Of a stretch of 56,761 bases of DNA, positions 1 through 7,391 are shown one piece after another. Each line of letters begins with the position of its first letter. Positions within the stretch are counted from its first letter, which is position 1. The stretch covers positions 1 to 56,761 of the forward strand of contig JBDRFX010000008.1 of NCBI GenBank assembly GCA_043818355.1, given 5' to 3'. The notes below the pieces were generated by a model. That model made no database searches, was not told the origin of the DNA, and worked only from the letters and a program-made list of their open reading frames with translations. This DNA comes from JAHJCL01 sp043818355 (GTDB lineage: Bacteria; Patescibacteriota; Minisyncoccia; Minisyncoccales; DG-74-3). The translations under genes were made by a program, and so were the position numbers.

Positions 1-171
1 GTTTATGGCCACAGGAAATTTAATATGAAAGGAGACGGATCTTTGATATATAATGAATATGCCATAACACCAACAGAATTTGTTTTAAAAACTAAAGATG
101 AAGAGATTACTTTAGATGACTTGGGAAAAGGGGGAGTGGGAACATTTGAAGATACATATTGGACAGAATAA
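1..171 (+). CDS. C-terminal fragment of an unknown protein
   Basis: An open frame enters from the left edge in frame 1 and stops at TAA 169-171, leaving 56 residues. The visible part is polar and ends with a stretch rich in Asp, Gly and Thr. I recognise no motif, and the N-terminus lies outside the window, so no function is offered. A good promoter follows at 203-230, so this is probably the end of its transcription unit. Confidence 0.55.
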   Translation, partial: VYGHRKFNMKGDGSLIYNEYAITPTEFVLKTKDEEITLDDLGKGGVGTFEDTYWTE

Positions 172-202
172 TATCACAAAAGTAATTATTTTTTGATTGC
201 TC

Positions 203-230
203 TTGACAATAGTTTTCGTTTTGATATACA
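203..230 (+). promoter_or_regulatory. Promoter of the acidic small-protein gene
   Basis: TTGACA at 203-208 and TATACA at 225-230 with a 16-base spacer form a near-consensus housekeeping promoter. Expected start is about 237, the first base of a perfect hairpin, so the mRNA would begin with that hairpin. Confidence 0.6.
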
Positions 231-236
231 ATTTCA

Positions 237-260
237 AAAAGTGATTTTTTAATCACTTTT
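237..260 (+). promoter_or_regulatory. Perfect 10-bp hairpin at the predicted mRNA 5' end
   Basis: AAAAGTGATT (237-246), TTTT loop, AATCACTTTT (251-260). It sits between the promoter and the coding sequence at 312. The T run after the stem is only the 3' arm itself, so it is more likely a 5' stabilising or attenuating hairpin than a full terminator. Confidence 0.5.
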
Positions 261-311
261 AAAAGGCGAGAAAATATTATTAATCAACAATGAAAATTGT
301 ATTTTAAATCA

Positions 312-440
312 ATGATACAAGAAGAAATCTTCAACGAAGAAGAAGAGTTAGATGAAGAAGATGTTGACGAAGATGTTGATGACTGGGAAGAAGACGAGGA
401 ACTAGATGACGATGATGACGAGAAAGAAGGAAGCTGGTAA
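312..440 (+). CDS. Highly acidic 42-residue small protein, unknown
   Basis: ATG 312 to TAA 438-440 gives 42 residues, of which more than half are Asp or Glu, with one Trp in the middle and one as the last residue. No Cys, no membrane segment and no motif that I recognise. The gene is flanked by its own promoter (203-230) and its own terminator (454-486), so it is a free-standing transcription unit, which argues that the ORF is real. The composition resembles acidic tails that bind basic partners such as ribosomal proteins, histone-like proteins or polymerase, but that is inference only. It lies directly before ychF. Confidence 0.6.
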   Translation: MIQEEIFNEEEELDEEDVDEDVDDWEEDEELDDDDDEKEGSW

Positions 441-453
441 AAAATTTAAAATT

Positions 454-486
454 AAAGAGAGGTACTTATTATGGGTATCTCTTTTT
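454..486 (+). terminator. Rho-independent terminator after the acidic small protein
   Basis: AAAGAGA (454-460) pairs with TCTCTTT (478-484), with partial further pairing towards the loop, and runs into TTTTT. It separates the small-protein gene from ychF. Confidence 0.6.
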
Positions 487-507
487 AATTTTGAGAATGT
501 GTTTTAT

Positions 508-517
508 GATGTATAAT
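508..517 (+). promoter_or_regulatory. Weak promoter before ychF (-10)
   Basis: TATAAT at 512-517 preceded by TG at 507-508; the best -35 is TTGAGA at 491-496 with a short 15-base spacer. The 5' leader to the ychF ATG would be about 22 bases. Confidence 0.35.
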
Positions 518-545
518 TGTTAAATATTAAAAGAAGATTAATTTT

Positions 546-1613
546 ATGTCCCTAAGCGTTGGAATCGTTGGTTTGCCTAATGCCGGAAAGTCAACTCTGT
601 TTGAGGCCATAACCAAAAAACAAGTTAATAGAGAGAATTATCCCTTTTGCACCATTGAACCCAATATCGGTGTTATTGCTGTACCAGATGAAAGACTAGA
701 GGCTCTAAATAGTCTTTTTAACTCTAAGAAGAAAGTGCATACAACCATAGAGTTTGTAGATATTGCAGGATTAGTTAGAGGTGCTTCAGAGGGTAAAGGA
801 TTGGGGAATAAGTTTTTAGCTAATATCAGAGAAACCGACGCCGTAGTATATGTTTTAAGGGGATTTAATGATCCTGATGTTGTGCACGTTGAAGGCAGAA
901 TTGATATTTTATCTGATAAAGAAATTCTAGATACAGAGATGGCTCTTAAGGATATGGAAACAGTTGAAAAAAGATTGTTTGCTTTAGAAAAAGAAGCCAG
1001 AACAAGAGATAAAGAGGCTATAAAAGAAGTTGGAATAGTGAAAAAAGCTTTTGAGCTTCTTAAAGAAGGGAAGATGTTGTTTGATTTTGGATGGAACGAC
1101 GAAGAGAGAGATATATTGAAAAGCTATCAATTATTAACTTTAAAACCCAGACTTTATTTTATTAATGGGAAAGATGAAGATATAGATTCAAAAATTATAG
1201 AAGAATTTAAAAAGAATAATTGGAATTTTCTAATTATTGACGTTATGACAGAATTAGAAGCAGGACAGTTAAATAAAGAAGAAAGATTAGATCTTGGGTT
1301 TCCTGAAGAATTAGAATTTAATAATTTTGTTCAAAGTTCATATTCTTTATTAGACTTGATTACTTTCTTTACAATCGGAGAAGACGAAACAAGAGCCTGG
1401 ACTATTAAAAAGGGGAGTTTTGCTCCTCAGGCAGGAGGAGCCATACATTCTGATTTTGAAGAAAAGTTTATTAAGGCTGACGTTATTTTTTGGAAAGATT
1501 TAGTTGAAGCTGGTTCTTTGAGTAAAGCTAAAGAAAAAGGAAAATTGAGAACAGAAGGAAAGGAGTATTTGGTACAAGATGGAGATGTGATTGAAATTAA
1601 GAGTAACGCCTAG
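546..1613 (+). CDS. ychF: Ribosome-binding ATPase YchF (Obg/OLA family)
   Basis: A 355-residue P-loop protein, normal length for the family. The G1 motif GLPNAGKS is at residues 9-16 and the G3 motif DIAGL at 72-76, followed by the Gly-rich switch seen in Obg-like proteins. A helical insert follows (about 120-190), and the C-terminal third is the TGS domain, recognisable by the FTIGEDETRAWTI and GAIHSDFE segments. YchF binds and hydrolyses ATP rather than GTP and associates with the ribosome; its exact role is linked to stress and translation. It follows its own weak promoter and is not tightly coupled to the next gene (66-base gap). Confidence 0.95.
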   Translation: MSLSVGIVGLPNAGKSTLFEAITKKQVNRENYPFCTIEPNIGVIAVPDERLEALNSLFNSKKKVHTTIEFVDIAGLVRGASEGKGLGNKFLANIRETDAVVYVLRGFNDPDVVHVEGRIDILSDKEILDTEMALKDMETVEKRLFALEKEARTRDKEAIKEVGIVKKAFELLKEGKMLFDFGWNDEERDILKSYQLLTLKPRLYFINGKDEDIDSKIIEEFKKNNWNFLIIDVMTELEAGQLNKEERLDLGFPEELEFNNFVQSSYSLLDLITFFTIGEDETRAWTIKKGSFAPQAGGAIHSDFEEKFIKADVIFWKDLVEAGSLSKAKEKGKLRTEGKEYLVQDGDVIEIKSNA

Positions 1614-1679
1614 TTCTGACAAAATAATTAGTTTTAGGTCAAATTTGCAAAGTAAAAATCAAAAATGTAAAATGGGATA

Positions 1680-2444
1680 ATGTTTATTAGAGCCATAAAG
1701 ACAAAAGTTTTTATTCCACCCAAAGATGATTTGCTTTCCGTAATTAAGGAAAGTTTTTCTAAGATTCAATTAAAAGAAAAATCCATTTTCATTATTACTT
1801 CTAAGGTTGTTTCTATTTGGCAAGGAAGATGTGTGACTAGAGAAGAATTTCCAGACAAAGATCAGCTTATAGTTAAAGAAGCTGATTTTTATTTAGATAG
1901 AAAAGAGATACCTAATGAATATGTAATGTTAACCATTAAGAATAATGTTTTATTGCCAACTGCAGGAATAGATGAAAGCAATGCTAAAGGTTACTATATT
2001 TTGTTACCTCAAGACCCATATAAAACTGCAAAACAGATTTATGACTTTATTCAAAAAGAATTTAATTTAAAAGAATTGGGAGTCATTATTACAGATAGTA
2101 GATGTACTCCATTAAGAAGAGGAACTACTGGTGTGGCTTTATCGTATTATGGTTTTAACCCTCTGAGAGATTATAGAAAAACGCCCGATTTATTTGGTAG
2201 AAATTACAAGGTGAGTGTTCTTAATATTGCTGATTCTTTGGCTGTTGCAGGAGTCTTGGCTATGGGAGAGGGTTCTGAGCAAACCCCAATTGCCATTGTT
2301 GAAGATATTGATAACGTTAAATTCGGGAATTTTAAACTTGAGGGCAATGATTCCTTTGATATGAATCCTGATTTTGACATATACGCTCCTTTATTAAAAG
2401 GAATGAAATGGAAAAAAGGAGAAGGAGGTTTAAAAAATAATTAA
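1680..2444 (+). CDS. CofE-like gamma-glutamyl ligase, probable folylpolyglutamate synthase (FolC2 type)
   Basis: A 254-residue protein of the F420-0:L-glutamate ligase (CofE, COG1478) family. Recognisable segments are the IITSKVVSIWQGR stretch near the N-terminus, the ITDSRCTPLRRGTTGVALSYYG stretch in the middle third, and a late VADSLAVAGVLAMGE-like stretch. CofE proper adds glutamate to coenzyme F420, but homologues in organisms without F420 (for example Chlamydia) add glutamates to folate. No F420 gene is visible here, while glyA, thyA and folA follow at once, so folate is the likely substrate (inference from context). It shares a 16-base gap with glyA. Confidence 0.8.
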   Translation: MFIRAIKTKVFIPPKDDLLSVIKESFSKIQLKEKSIFIITSKVVSIWQGRCVTREEFPDKDQLIVKEADFYLDRKEIPNEYVMLTIKNNVLLPTAGIDESNAKGYYILLPQDPYKTAKQIYDFIQKEFNLKELGVIITDSRCTPLRRGTTGVALSYYGFNPLRDYRKTPDLFGRNYKVSVLNIADSLAVAGVLAMGEGSEQTPIAIVEDIDNVKFGNFKLEGNDSFDMNPDFDIYAPLLKGMKWKKGEGGLKNN

Positions 2445-2460
2445 TAATTAATTAAAAAAT

Positions 2461-3792
2461 ATGGAGTATCTAAAAAAAGTAGATCCTCAGATGAATGAAA
2501 TCTTAGAGAAAGAAACAGAAAGACAGGAGACCACTCTGATGATGATTCCTTCTGAGAATCATACGTCCCAAGCCGTTAAAGAAGTAGTAGGTTCTATTTT
2601 TCAAGATAAATATTGTGAGGGTTATCCATACAAAAGATATTATCAAGGCCAAGAATACTATAATCAGCTAGAAGAGCTTTGTCAGGATAGAGTTAAAAAA
2701 GCTTTTGGGGTTCCTTTTGTAAATGTTCAGCCATTATCTGGTAGTCCGGCTAATTGTGCTGTATATTTTGGTGTTTTAGAGCCAGGAGACAAGATGATGG
2801 GATTAAGACTAGATCAGGGAGGGCATATTACTCATGGGCTGGATATTAATTTTTCTGGTAAGTTTTACGAAAACATTTTTTACAATGTTAATGAAGAGGG
2901 ACAGATAGATTATGACGCTATGGAGGAAATGGCTCTTAAAGAACATCCTAAAATTATTATTGCAGGAATTACTTCCCATCCTATGGCATTAGACTTTGCT
3001 AGATTTTCTCAAATAGCTGAAAAATGTGGGGCATACTTAATGGCAGACATAGCTCATGTTTCGGGATTGATTTTAGCTGGTGTTTACCCAAATCCTGTTC
3101 CATATGTACATATTATTACAACAACAACCCATAAGACTCTAAGAGGGCCCAGAGGAGCTTTAATTATGGTGACAGATAAGGGAATGACTAAAGATCCTGA
3201 TTTGCCTAATAAAATTAATAAAGCAGTTTTTCCTGGCTTACAAGGAGGTCCTCATGAAAATAATATTGCTGGTATAGCGGTTGCTGTTAAAGAAGCAATG
3301 TCTCCTGCATTTAAGGAGTACGGAAAACAAGTAATTAAAAACGCTGCCATTTTAGCTGAAAGATTAAAAGAAAAAGGCGCTACTCTTTGTTCTGGAGGAA
3401 CCAATACACATTTAATAATGATGGACTTAAGAAGTTTTGATATTCTAGGAAATACAGCTGCTGAGGCTCTAGAGTCTTCTGGTATTGTTGTAAATAAAAA
3501 TTGTGTTCCCGATGATTCTAATCCTCCATTCTATCCTTCTGGTTTAAGATTCGGTGCTCCCGGCATAACAAGTAGAGGAATGAAAGAAGAAGAGATGGTG
3601 ATTATTGCTGATTGCATGATTAGGGTTTTGTCAGATATTTCTAGAATTAGAAAAGAAATGAGAGTCACTTTTGACCAAGAGAAAAAACTTGCAACCAGGA
3701 AGCAAATGATTGAAAAATCAGATGTTGTCAAAAAGGTGAGAGAGGAAGTAAGAGATCTTTGTTCAAAATTTCCCTTAAAGAAAGAATACTAG
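2461..3792 (+). CDS. glyA: Serine hydroxymethyltransferase
   Basis: A 443-residue PLP enzyme that converts serine plus tetrahydrofolate to glycine plus 5,10-methylene-THF, the one-carbon donor used by ThyA two bases downstream. Diagnostic segments: the N-terminal MIPSENHTS stretch, the GGHITHG stretch, DIAHVSG, and the PLP-lysine segment TTTTHKTLRGPRG with the lysine near residue 224. Length is slightly above the 410-430 usual in bacteria, mainly at the C-terminus. No Shine-Dalgarno sequence precedes the ATG. A tetrahydrofolate riboswitch was looked for upstream, but the gap is too short to hold one. Confidence 0.96.
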   Translation: MEYLKKVDPQMNEILEKETERQETTLMMIPSENHTSQAVKEVVGSIFQDKYCEGYPYKRYYQGQEYYNQLEELCQDRVKKAFGVPFVNVQPLSGSPANCAVYFGVLEPGDKMMGLRLDQGGHITHGLDINFSGKFYENIFYNVNEEGQIDYDAMEEMALKEHPKIIIAGITSHPMALDFARFSQIAEKCGAYLMADIAHVSGLILAGVYPNPVPYVHIITTTTHKTLRGPRGALIMVTDKGMTKDPDLPNKINKAVFPGLQGGPHENNIAGIAVAVKEAMSPAFKEYGKQVIKNAAILAERLKEKGATLCSGGTNTHLIMMDLRSFDILGNTAAEALESSGIVVNKNCVPDDSNPPFYPSGLRFGAPGITSRGMKEEEMVIIADCMIRVLSDISRIRKEMRVTFDQEKKLATRKQMIEKSDVVKKVREEVRDLCSKFPLKKEY

Positions 3793-3793
3793 A

Positions 3794-4618
3794 ATGAAAC
3801 AATATTTAGATATTTTAAAAAAGATAATGGAAGAGGGGACAGATAAGCCCAACAGAACTGGCATTGATACGAGAGCCTTATTTGGTATTCCCATGAGGTT
3901 TGATTTATCTAAGGGTTTTCCAGCAGTCACTACTAAAAAATTGGCTTTTAAATCTTTGAAAGCAGAATTGTTGTGGTTTTTAAAAGGGAGTAGCGATGTT
4001 AAGGAATTGCAAAAAATGGGATGTCATATTTGGGATGCCAACGCAGAAGCTGACTATTGGAAACCTAAGGCAAAATTTGAGGGAGATTTGGGTCGAATCT
4101 ATGGTGTCCAATGGAGAAAATGGAAATCCCCTTATTCTGACACACCCATTGACCAAATAGCTGATGTTATAGAAAAGATTAAAAATGATGCATATAATAG
4201 AAGAATTATTTTCTCTGCCTGGAATCCAGCTGAATTAGATAAAATGGCTTTACCTCCTTGCCATATGTTTTCTCAATTCTTTGTGGCTGATGGAAAACTA
4301 TCTATGTCTATGTATCAGAGAAGTTGTGATATGTTTTTGGGCGTACCATTCAATATCGCTTCGTATTCTCTTTTGTTAAGTATGATTGCTCAGGTTACGA
4401 ATTTAAAGGTGGGAGAGTTTGTTCATATTTTGGGAGATACGCATATTTATCATAACCATTTTGATCAAGTTAAGATTCAATTAGAAAGAGAACCCTTGCC
4501 TTTGCCTAAACTATGGTTGAATCCCAATGTTCAAAATATTGATGACTTTACTATGGATGACATTAAATTGGTTGACTACAAACATTATGATTCAATTAAG
4601 GCTGAAATGGCAGTATGA
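3794..4618 (+). CDS. thyA: Thymidylate synthase (ThyA type)
   Basis: A 274-residue folate-dependent thymidylate synthase: dUMP plus methylene-THF gives dTMP plus dihydrofolate. The catalytic cysteine lies in LPPCHMFSQF near residue 156, and the substrate-binding QRSCDMFLGVPFNIASY segment and the HIYHNH segment are intact. It lies one base after glyA and overlaps folA by four bases (ATGA), so methylene-THF supply, use, and recycling of the resulting dihydrofolate are encoded in a row. Conserved residues are intact and it should be active. Confidence 0.97.
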   Translation: MKQYLDILKKIMEEGTDKPNRTGIDTRALFGIPMRFDLSKGFPAVTTKKLAFKSLKAELLWFLKGSSDVKELQKMGCHIWDANAEADYWKPKAKFEGDLGRIYGVQWRKWKSPYSDTPIDQIADVIEKIKNDAYNRRIIFSAWNPAELDKMALPPCHMFSQFFVADGKLSMSMYQRSCDMFLGVPFNIASYSLLLSMIAQVTNLKVGEFVHILGDTHIYHNHFDQVKIQLEREPLPLPKLWLNPNVQNIDDFTMDDIKLVDYKHYDSIKAEMAV

Positions 4619-5142
4619 TAATTTCAATCATTGCAGCCTTGGGGAACAATAGAATTATTGGTAATGGAAATAGCCTACCATGGGATTTGCCAGCTGATAT
4701 GAATCATTTTCGTGAATTGACTTTGGGTAAACCCATTATTATGGGACAAAAGACTTTTGAATCTATTGGTAAGGCTTTACCAAAAAGACATAATATTGTT
4801 TTGACTAGAGATAAAGAATTATCTATTGCTGGATGTGACATGGCTTATTCTTTAGACCATGCTATTGAGTTGGCTGAAAAAAGTGAAATGGGCCAAAAGA
4901 GCGGAGAAGTGATGATTTGCGGAGGTGCTTCAATTTATAGTCAGTATTTATCCAGAGCTGAGAAAATGTATTTAACCTTTATTGAGGGAGACTTTAAGGG
5001 AGATATATTTTTCCCTGAATTTAATTATGAAGATTGGAAAGAGATTGAAAGAGTTTTGCATAAATCCGATGAGTGCAATAAATATAATTATTCTTTTGTT
5101 ATTTTTGAAAGGAAAAAAGTTATTTTAGGGGAACAGCATTGA
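4615..5142 (+). CDS. folA: Dihydrofolate reductase
   Basis: A 175-residue DHFR that reduces dihydrofolate, the by-product of ThyA, back to THF with NADPH. The family features are visible in order: IAALGNNRIIG at the N-terminus, LPWDLPADMNHF with the active-site Asp, the GKPIIMGQKTFESIG cofactor segment, and ICGGASIY near residue 103. The start overlaps the thyA stop by four bases, which implies translational coupling. The 3' end of the gene contains the -35 box of the next promoter. Confidence 0.96.
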   Translation: MIISIIAALGNNRIIGNGNSLPWDLPADMNHFRELTLGKPIIMGQKTFESIGKALPKRHNIVLTRDKELSIAGCDMAYSLDHAIELAEKSEMGQKSGEVMICGGASIYSQYLSRAEKMYLTFIEGDFKGDIFFPEFNYEDWKEIERVLHKSDECNKYNYSFVIFERKKVILGEQH

Positions 5143-5167
5143 CAAAAAAAGAATTTTAGAGTATCAT
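5139..5167 (+). promoter_or_regulatory. Strong promoter of the RRM-protein gene
   Basis: TTGACA (5139-5144), 17-base spacer, TATCAT (5162-5167). The consensus -35 overlaps the last codons and stop of folA. It drives an unusually long leader of about 100 bases for this genome. Confidence 0.75.
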
Positions 5168-5174
5168 TCTAATT

Positions 5175-5230
5175 ATCCTTTATGTGTTTTTCAAAAGGAT
5201 CGTGCTCGAAAATCTTAGTCTCTCTGAGAT
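5175..5230 (+). promoter_or_regulatory. Two-hairpin 5' leader of the RRM-protein mRNA
   Basis: Hairpin 1: ATCCTTT (5175-5181) with AAAGGAT (5194-5200), 12-base loop. Hairpin 2: ATCTTAG (5212-5218) with CTGAGAT (5224-5230), loop TCTCT. Most genes here have leaders under 25 bases, so a structured 100-base leader on an RNA-binding protein gene suggests autoregulation or temperature control (inference). Confidence 0.45.
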
Positions 5231-5276
5231 ACAAAGAAAAAGAGTAGGTCGTTAATTAAAAGAAAATAGAAAATAA

Positions 5277-5537
5277 ATGAGTACCAAACTTTATGTTGGC
5301 GGTTTCCCTTACGAAACCAGTGAAGATGAACTAAAAGAACATTTTGGTTCAGCTGGTGAAGTAAGTTCTGTTACTATTATTATAGACAGAATTTCAGGCC
5401 GCTCTAAAGGTTTCGGCTTTGTAGAAATGTCTTCTGATGAAGAAGCCAAGAAAGCAATTGAAATGTTTAATGGCCAAGATTTTGGCGGAAGAAACATTAC
5501 AGTTGACGAAGCTAGACCAATGAAAAAGAATTTTTAG
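5277..5537 (+). CDS. Small RNA-binding protein with one RRM domain
   Basis: An 86-residue protein that is essentially a single RNA recognition motif. RNP2 is KLYVGGFP at residues 4-11 and RNP1 is RSKGFGFVEM around residues 42-51, with the aromatic residues that stack on RNA bases intact. A short basic C-terminus follows. The cyanobacterial Rbp proteins of this build are cold-induced and bind RNA; a similar role as an RNA chaperone is inferred. The gene is monocistronic, with its own promoter, a structured leader and a strong terminator. Confidence 0.93.
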   Translation: MSTKLYVGGFPYETSEDELKEHFGSAGEVSSVTIIIDRISGRSKGFGFVEMSSDEEAKKAIEMFNGQDFGGRNITVDEARPMKKNF

Positions 5538-5570
5538 AAGACACTTCGTGTTTAATAAGTAATTTTTTTT

Positions 5571-5602
5571 GAGAGAGCCCTTAACGGGCTCTCTTTGTTT
5601 TG
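5571..5602 (+). terminator. Terminator of the RRM-protein gene
   Basis: AGAGAGCCC (5572-5580), loop TTAAC, GGGCTCTCT (5586-5594), then TTGTTTTGTT. A nine-bp GC-containing stem with a T-rich tail. Confidence 0.85.
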
Positions 5603-5652
5603 TTAAAGATTTTTGATACAATTAAAAAATATTATTAATTGTTTTTTATAAT

Positions 5653-6123
5653 ATGAATCAAAAGATTATTACTTATTCAATGACTTTTTTAGTTGTTTTT
5701 TTTAGTTTTTACTTTCTAAATGAAATATTTAGAAAGCATGAACCAGAAGTAGAAATATTAAATGAAGAAAAAATGCCAGAAGAAAAAAATACAGAATCTG
5801 AAAGTTTAGAAGTAGAAATATTAAAAGGAGGTGAGGGAGAACAAGCTCAAATAGGGGACACTGTTTCGGTCCATTATACCGGGACCTTAACGGACGGAAC
5901 TAAATTTGATTCTAGCCTAGATAGAGGGACACCATTTTCTTTTACTTTGGGAGAAGGTAGGGTTATACAAGGATGGGAGCAAGGAGTTTTGGGAATGACT
6001 GTTGGAGAAAAAAGAAAGCTAACCATTCCTGCCCACCTGGGTTATGGAGACTTAGGATCTGGAGAATTAATTCCTCCTGGAGCTACTTTAATTTTTGAAG
6101 TTGAACTATTAAGCATTAATTAA
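5653..6123 (+). CDS. Membrane-anchored FKBP-type peptidyl-prolyl isomerase
   Basis: 156 residues: an N-terminal hydrophobic segment (about 9-24) serving as signal anchor, a Glu/Lys-rich linker (about 28-58), and an FKBP12-like domain (about 59-156) with the VHYTGTLTDGTKFDSS, FTLGEGRVIQGWEQG and GYGDLGSG segments. It catalyses prolyl cis-trans isomerisation and probably acts outside the membrane. A TATAAT (5647-5652) touches the first ATG, so if that is the promoter the second ATG at 5680 (codon 10, just before the membrane segment) would be the real start. The gene overlaps uppP by one base. Confidence 0.9.
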   Translation: MNQKIITYSMTFLVVFFSFYFLNEIFRKHEPEVEILNEEKMPEEKNTESESLEVEILKGGEGEQAQIGDTVSVHYTGTLTDGTKFDSSLDRGTPFSFTLGEGRVIQGWEQGVLGMTVGEKRKLTIPAHLGYGDLGSGELIPPGATLIFEVELLSIN

Positions 6124-6851
6124 TGTTTAAACTTATTGTTTTAGGAATTATCCAGGGAATATTTGAATGGCTTCCTGTTTCTAGCGAAGGAATAGTTGCT
6201 TTATTGAGTAAATATCTTGTTTCAGACTTTAACCCAATTGAAATTGCTTTGTTTCTACACTTAGGAACTGTTTTGGCAGTTTTAATATATTTTAGAAAAG
6301 AATGGAGAAAAGTTATTGAGTTAAAAGATAACAAGCTTTTAAGATTTTTAATTATCTCTACAGCCATTTCTTTTTTGATTGGATATCCGTTGTATAATAC
6401 TATTACTGATTTTGTTATTGGTAGTAATTTATTGATTTTAGTAGGTTTTGGATTATTGATTACAGCATTCTTTCATAAAAAGAAGATTTCTTTGAATATG
6501 TCAGAAGATAAAACAGCTTTGTTAACTGGGTTTTTGCAGGGACTATCTGTTATTCCTGGATTATCAAGATCTGGAAGTACAATTTTTGGTTTATCTTTGG
6601 GAAGCCATGACACAGAGAAGATCTTGACGACCTCATATATGATGTCTTTGCCAGTAATTTTAGGGTCCACCATATATTTGTTTTTAAACAATCCTGTTTT
6701 TATTATTGAAACTTGGCCAGCCTTGTTATCTAGTTTCTTGGTTGGGTTGGTGAGTTTAGACTTCTTGATAAAAAAATCTAAAGAAATAGACTTCTTTAAA
6801 TTTGTTTTAACTTTTAGTGTTTTATGTTTCTTGGGAGCTTTATTAAAATAA
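6123..6851 (+). CDS. uppP: Undecaprenyl-diphosphatase (BacA/UppP family), variant active site
   Basis: A 242-residue polytopic membrane protein with the two signature regions of BacA. The first is GIIQGIFEWLPVSSEG near residues 9-23, matching the Q/E-x3-E motif. The second is PGLSRSGSTIFGLSLG, around residues 143-158. The enzyme recycles the lipid carrier of cell-wall synthesis by removing phosphate from C55-PP. The His that follows the SSxG motif in E. coli BacA is Ile here; this looks like a divergent subfamily rather than a decayed gene, because the rest is intact. It overlaps the FKBP gene by one base and ends at a UUCG-loop terminator. Confidence 0.88.
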   Translation: MFKLIVLGIIQGIFEWLPVSSEGIVALLSKYLVSDFNPIEIALFLHLGTVLAVLIYFRKEWRKVIELKDNKLLRFLIISTAISFLIGYPLYNTITDFVIGSNLLILVGFGLLITAFFHKKKISLNMSEDKTALLTGFLQGLSVIPGLSRSGSTIFGLSLGSHDTEKILTTSYMMSLPVILGSTIYLFLNNPVFIIETWPALLSSFLVGLVSLDFLIKKSKEIDFFKFVLTFSVLCFLGALLK

Positions 6852-6861
6852 GTTTAATTTT

Positions 6862-6890
6862 AAAAAACAGTCCTTTCGAGGTTGTTTTTT
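6862..6890 (+). terminator. Terminator after uppP
   Basis: AAAAAACA pairs with TGTTTTTT; an inner CCT-TTCG-AGG hairpin closes it. The symmetric A and T runs allow it to work in both directions. Confidence 0.75.
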
Positions 6891-6991
6891 GATTTTGTTA
6901 ATGGGAGGTGCATTGATTTTTTGAAAATGTTAAGATAAAAATAATTACGAAAGTAATTAGATAATTAAGATAATTAATAATATATAAATTT

Positions 6992-7234
6992 ATGGACCCA
7001 ATAGAAACAAGAGATGAAAGAGTTCATGGGTTTTGGGTAACATTCGGAAAAGATTTATGGGAAGGAATTACTTATTTGTCCAGAGACTTGCAATTTGAAG
7101 AAGCCAAAACTCTTTTTGACGCAGCCAGACTAAGGGGTAATGCTGAATTTGAAGATGACGACGACAGAGATTGGACTCTAACTTACATTAGAGGAAAGAA
7201 TAGTTACGTTTTAACATTAAGAGATAGAGAATAA
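6992..7234 (+). CDS. Conserved-looking 80-residue protein of unknown function
   Basis: An 80-residue soluble protein, acidic in the middle (EFEDDDDRD), with Trp and Tyr residues spread through it and a predicted helix-then-strand pattern. No motif is recognised. It is the first gene after the uppP terminator and shares a transcription unit with the 48-residue membrane protein five bases downstream. A real gene is supported by codon use like its neighbours and by the tight spacing. Confidence 0.6.
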   Translation: MDPIETRDERVHGFWVTFGKDLWEGITYLSRDLQFEEAKTLFDAARLRGNAEFEDDDDRDWTLTYIRGKNSYVLTLRDRE

Positions 7235-7239
7235 AATAT

Positions 7240-7386
7240 ATGAAAATTGATGCAAAAGGGTTATTCGCCTTTATGGGTATTTCAGTAATAGTTTTATTTT
7301 TTCTTTTTGGCTGGGATAAAACAGTCATGTTATTCACGCTTGGTGTGTTGATAGCTGGATATTACAGCTATCTTGAAATGTCATAA
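7240..7386 (+). CDS. 48-residue two-helix membrane protein
   Basis: ATG 7240 to TAA 7384-7386 gives 48 residues: a short polar start (MKIDAKG), a hydrophobic stretch at about 8-24, a charged turn (GWDK), and a second hydrophobic stretch at about 28-44. This is a helical hairpin membrane protein. It sits five bases after the 80-residue gene and five bases before the dCTP-deaminase-like gene, so it fills the space in the operon. Function unknown. Confidence 0.6.
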   Translation: MKIDAKGLFAFMGISVIVLFFLFGWDKTVMLFTLGVLIAGYYSYLEMS

Positions 7387-7391
7387 AACAA

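Noticed and set aside
2425..2470. THF riboswitch before glyA
   Set aside because: Only 16 bases lie between the CofE-like gene and glyA, far too few for a riboswitch.
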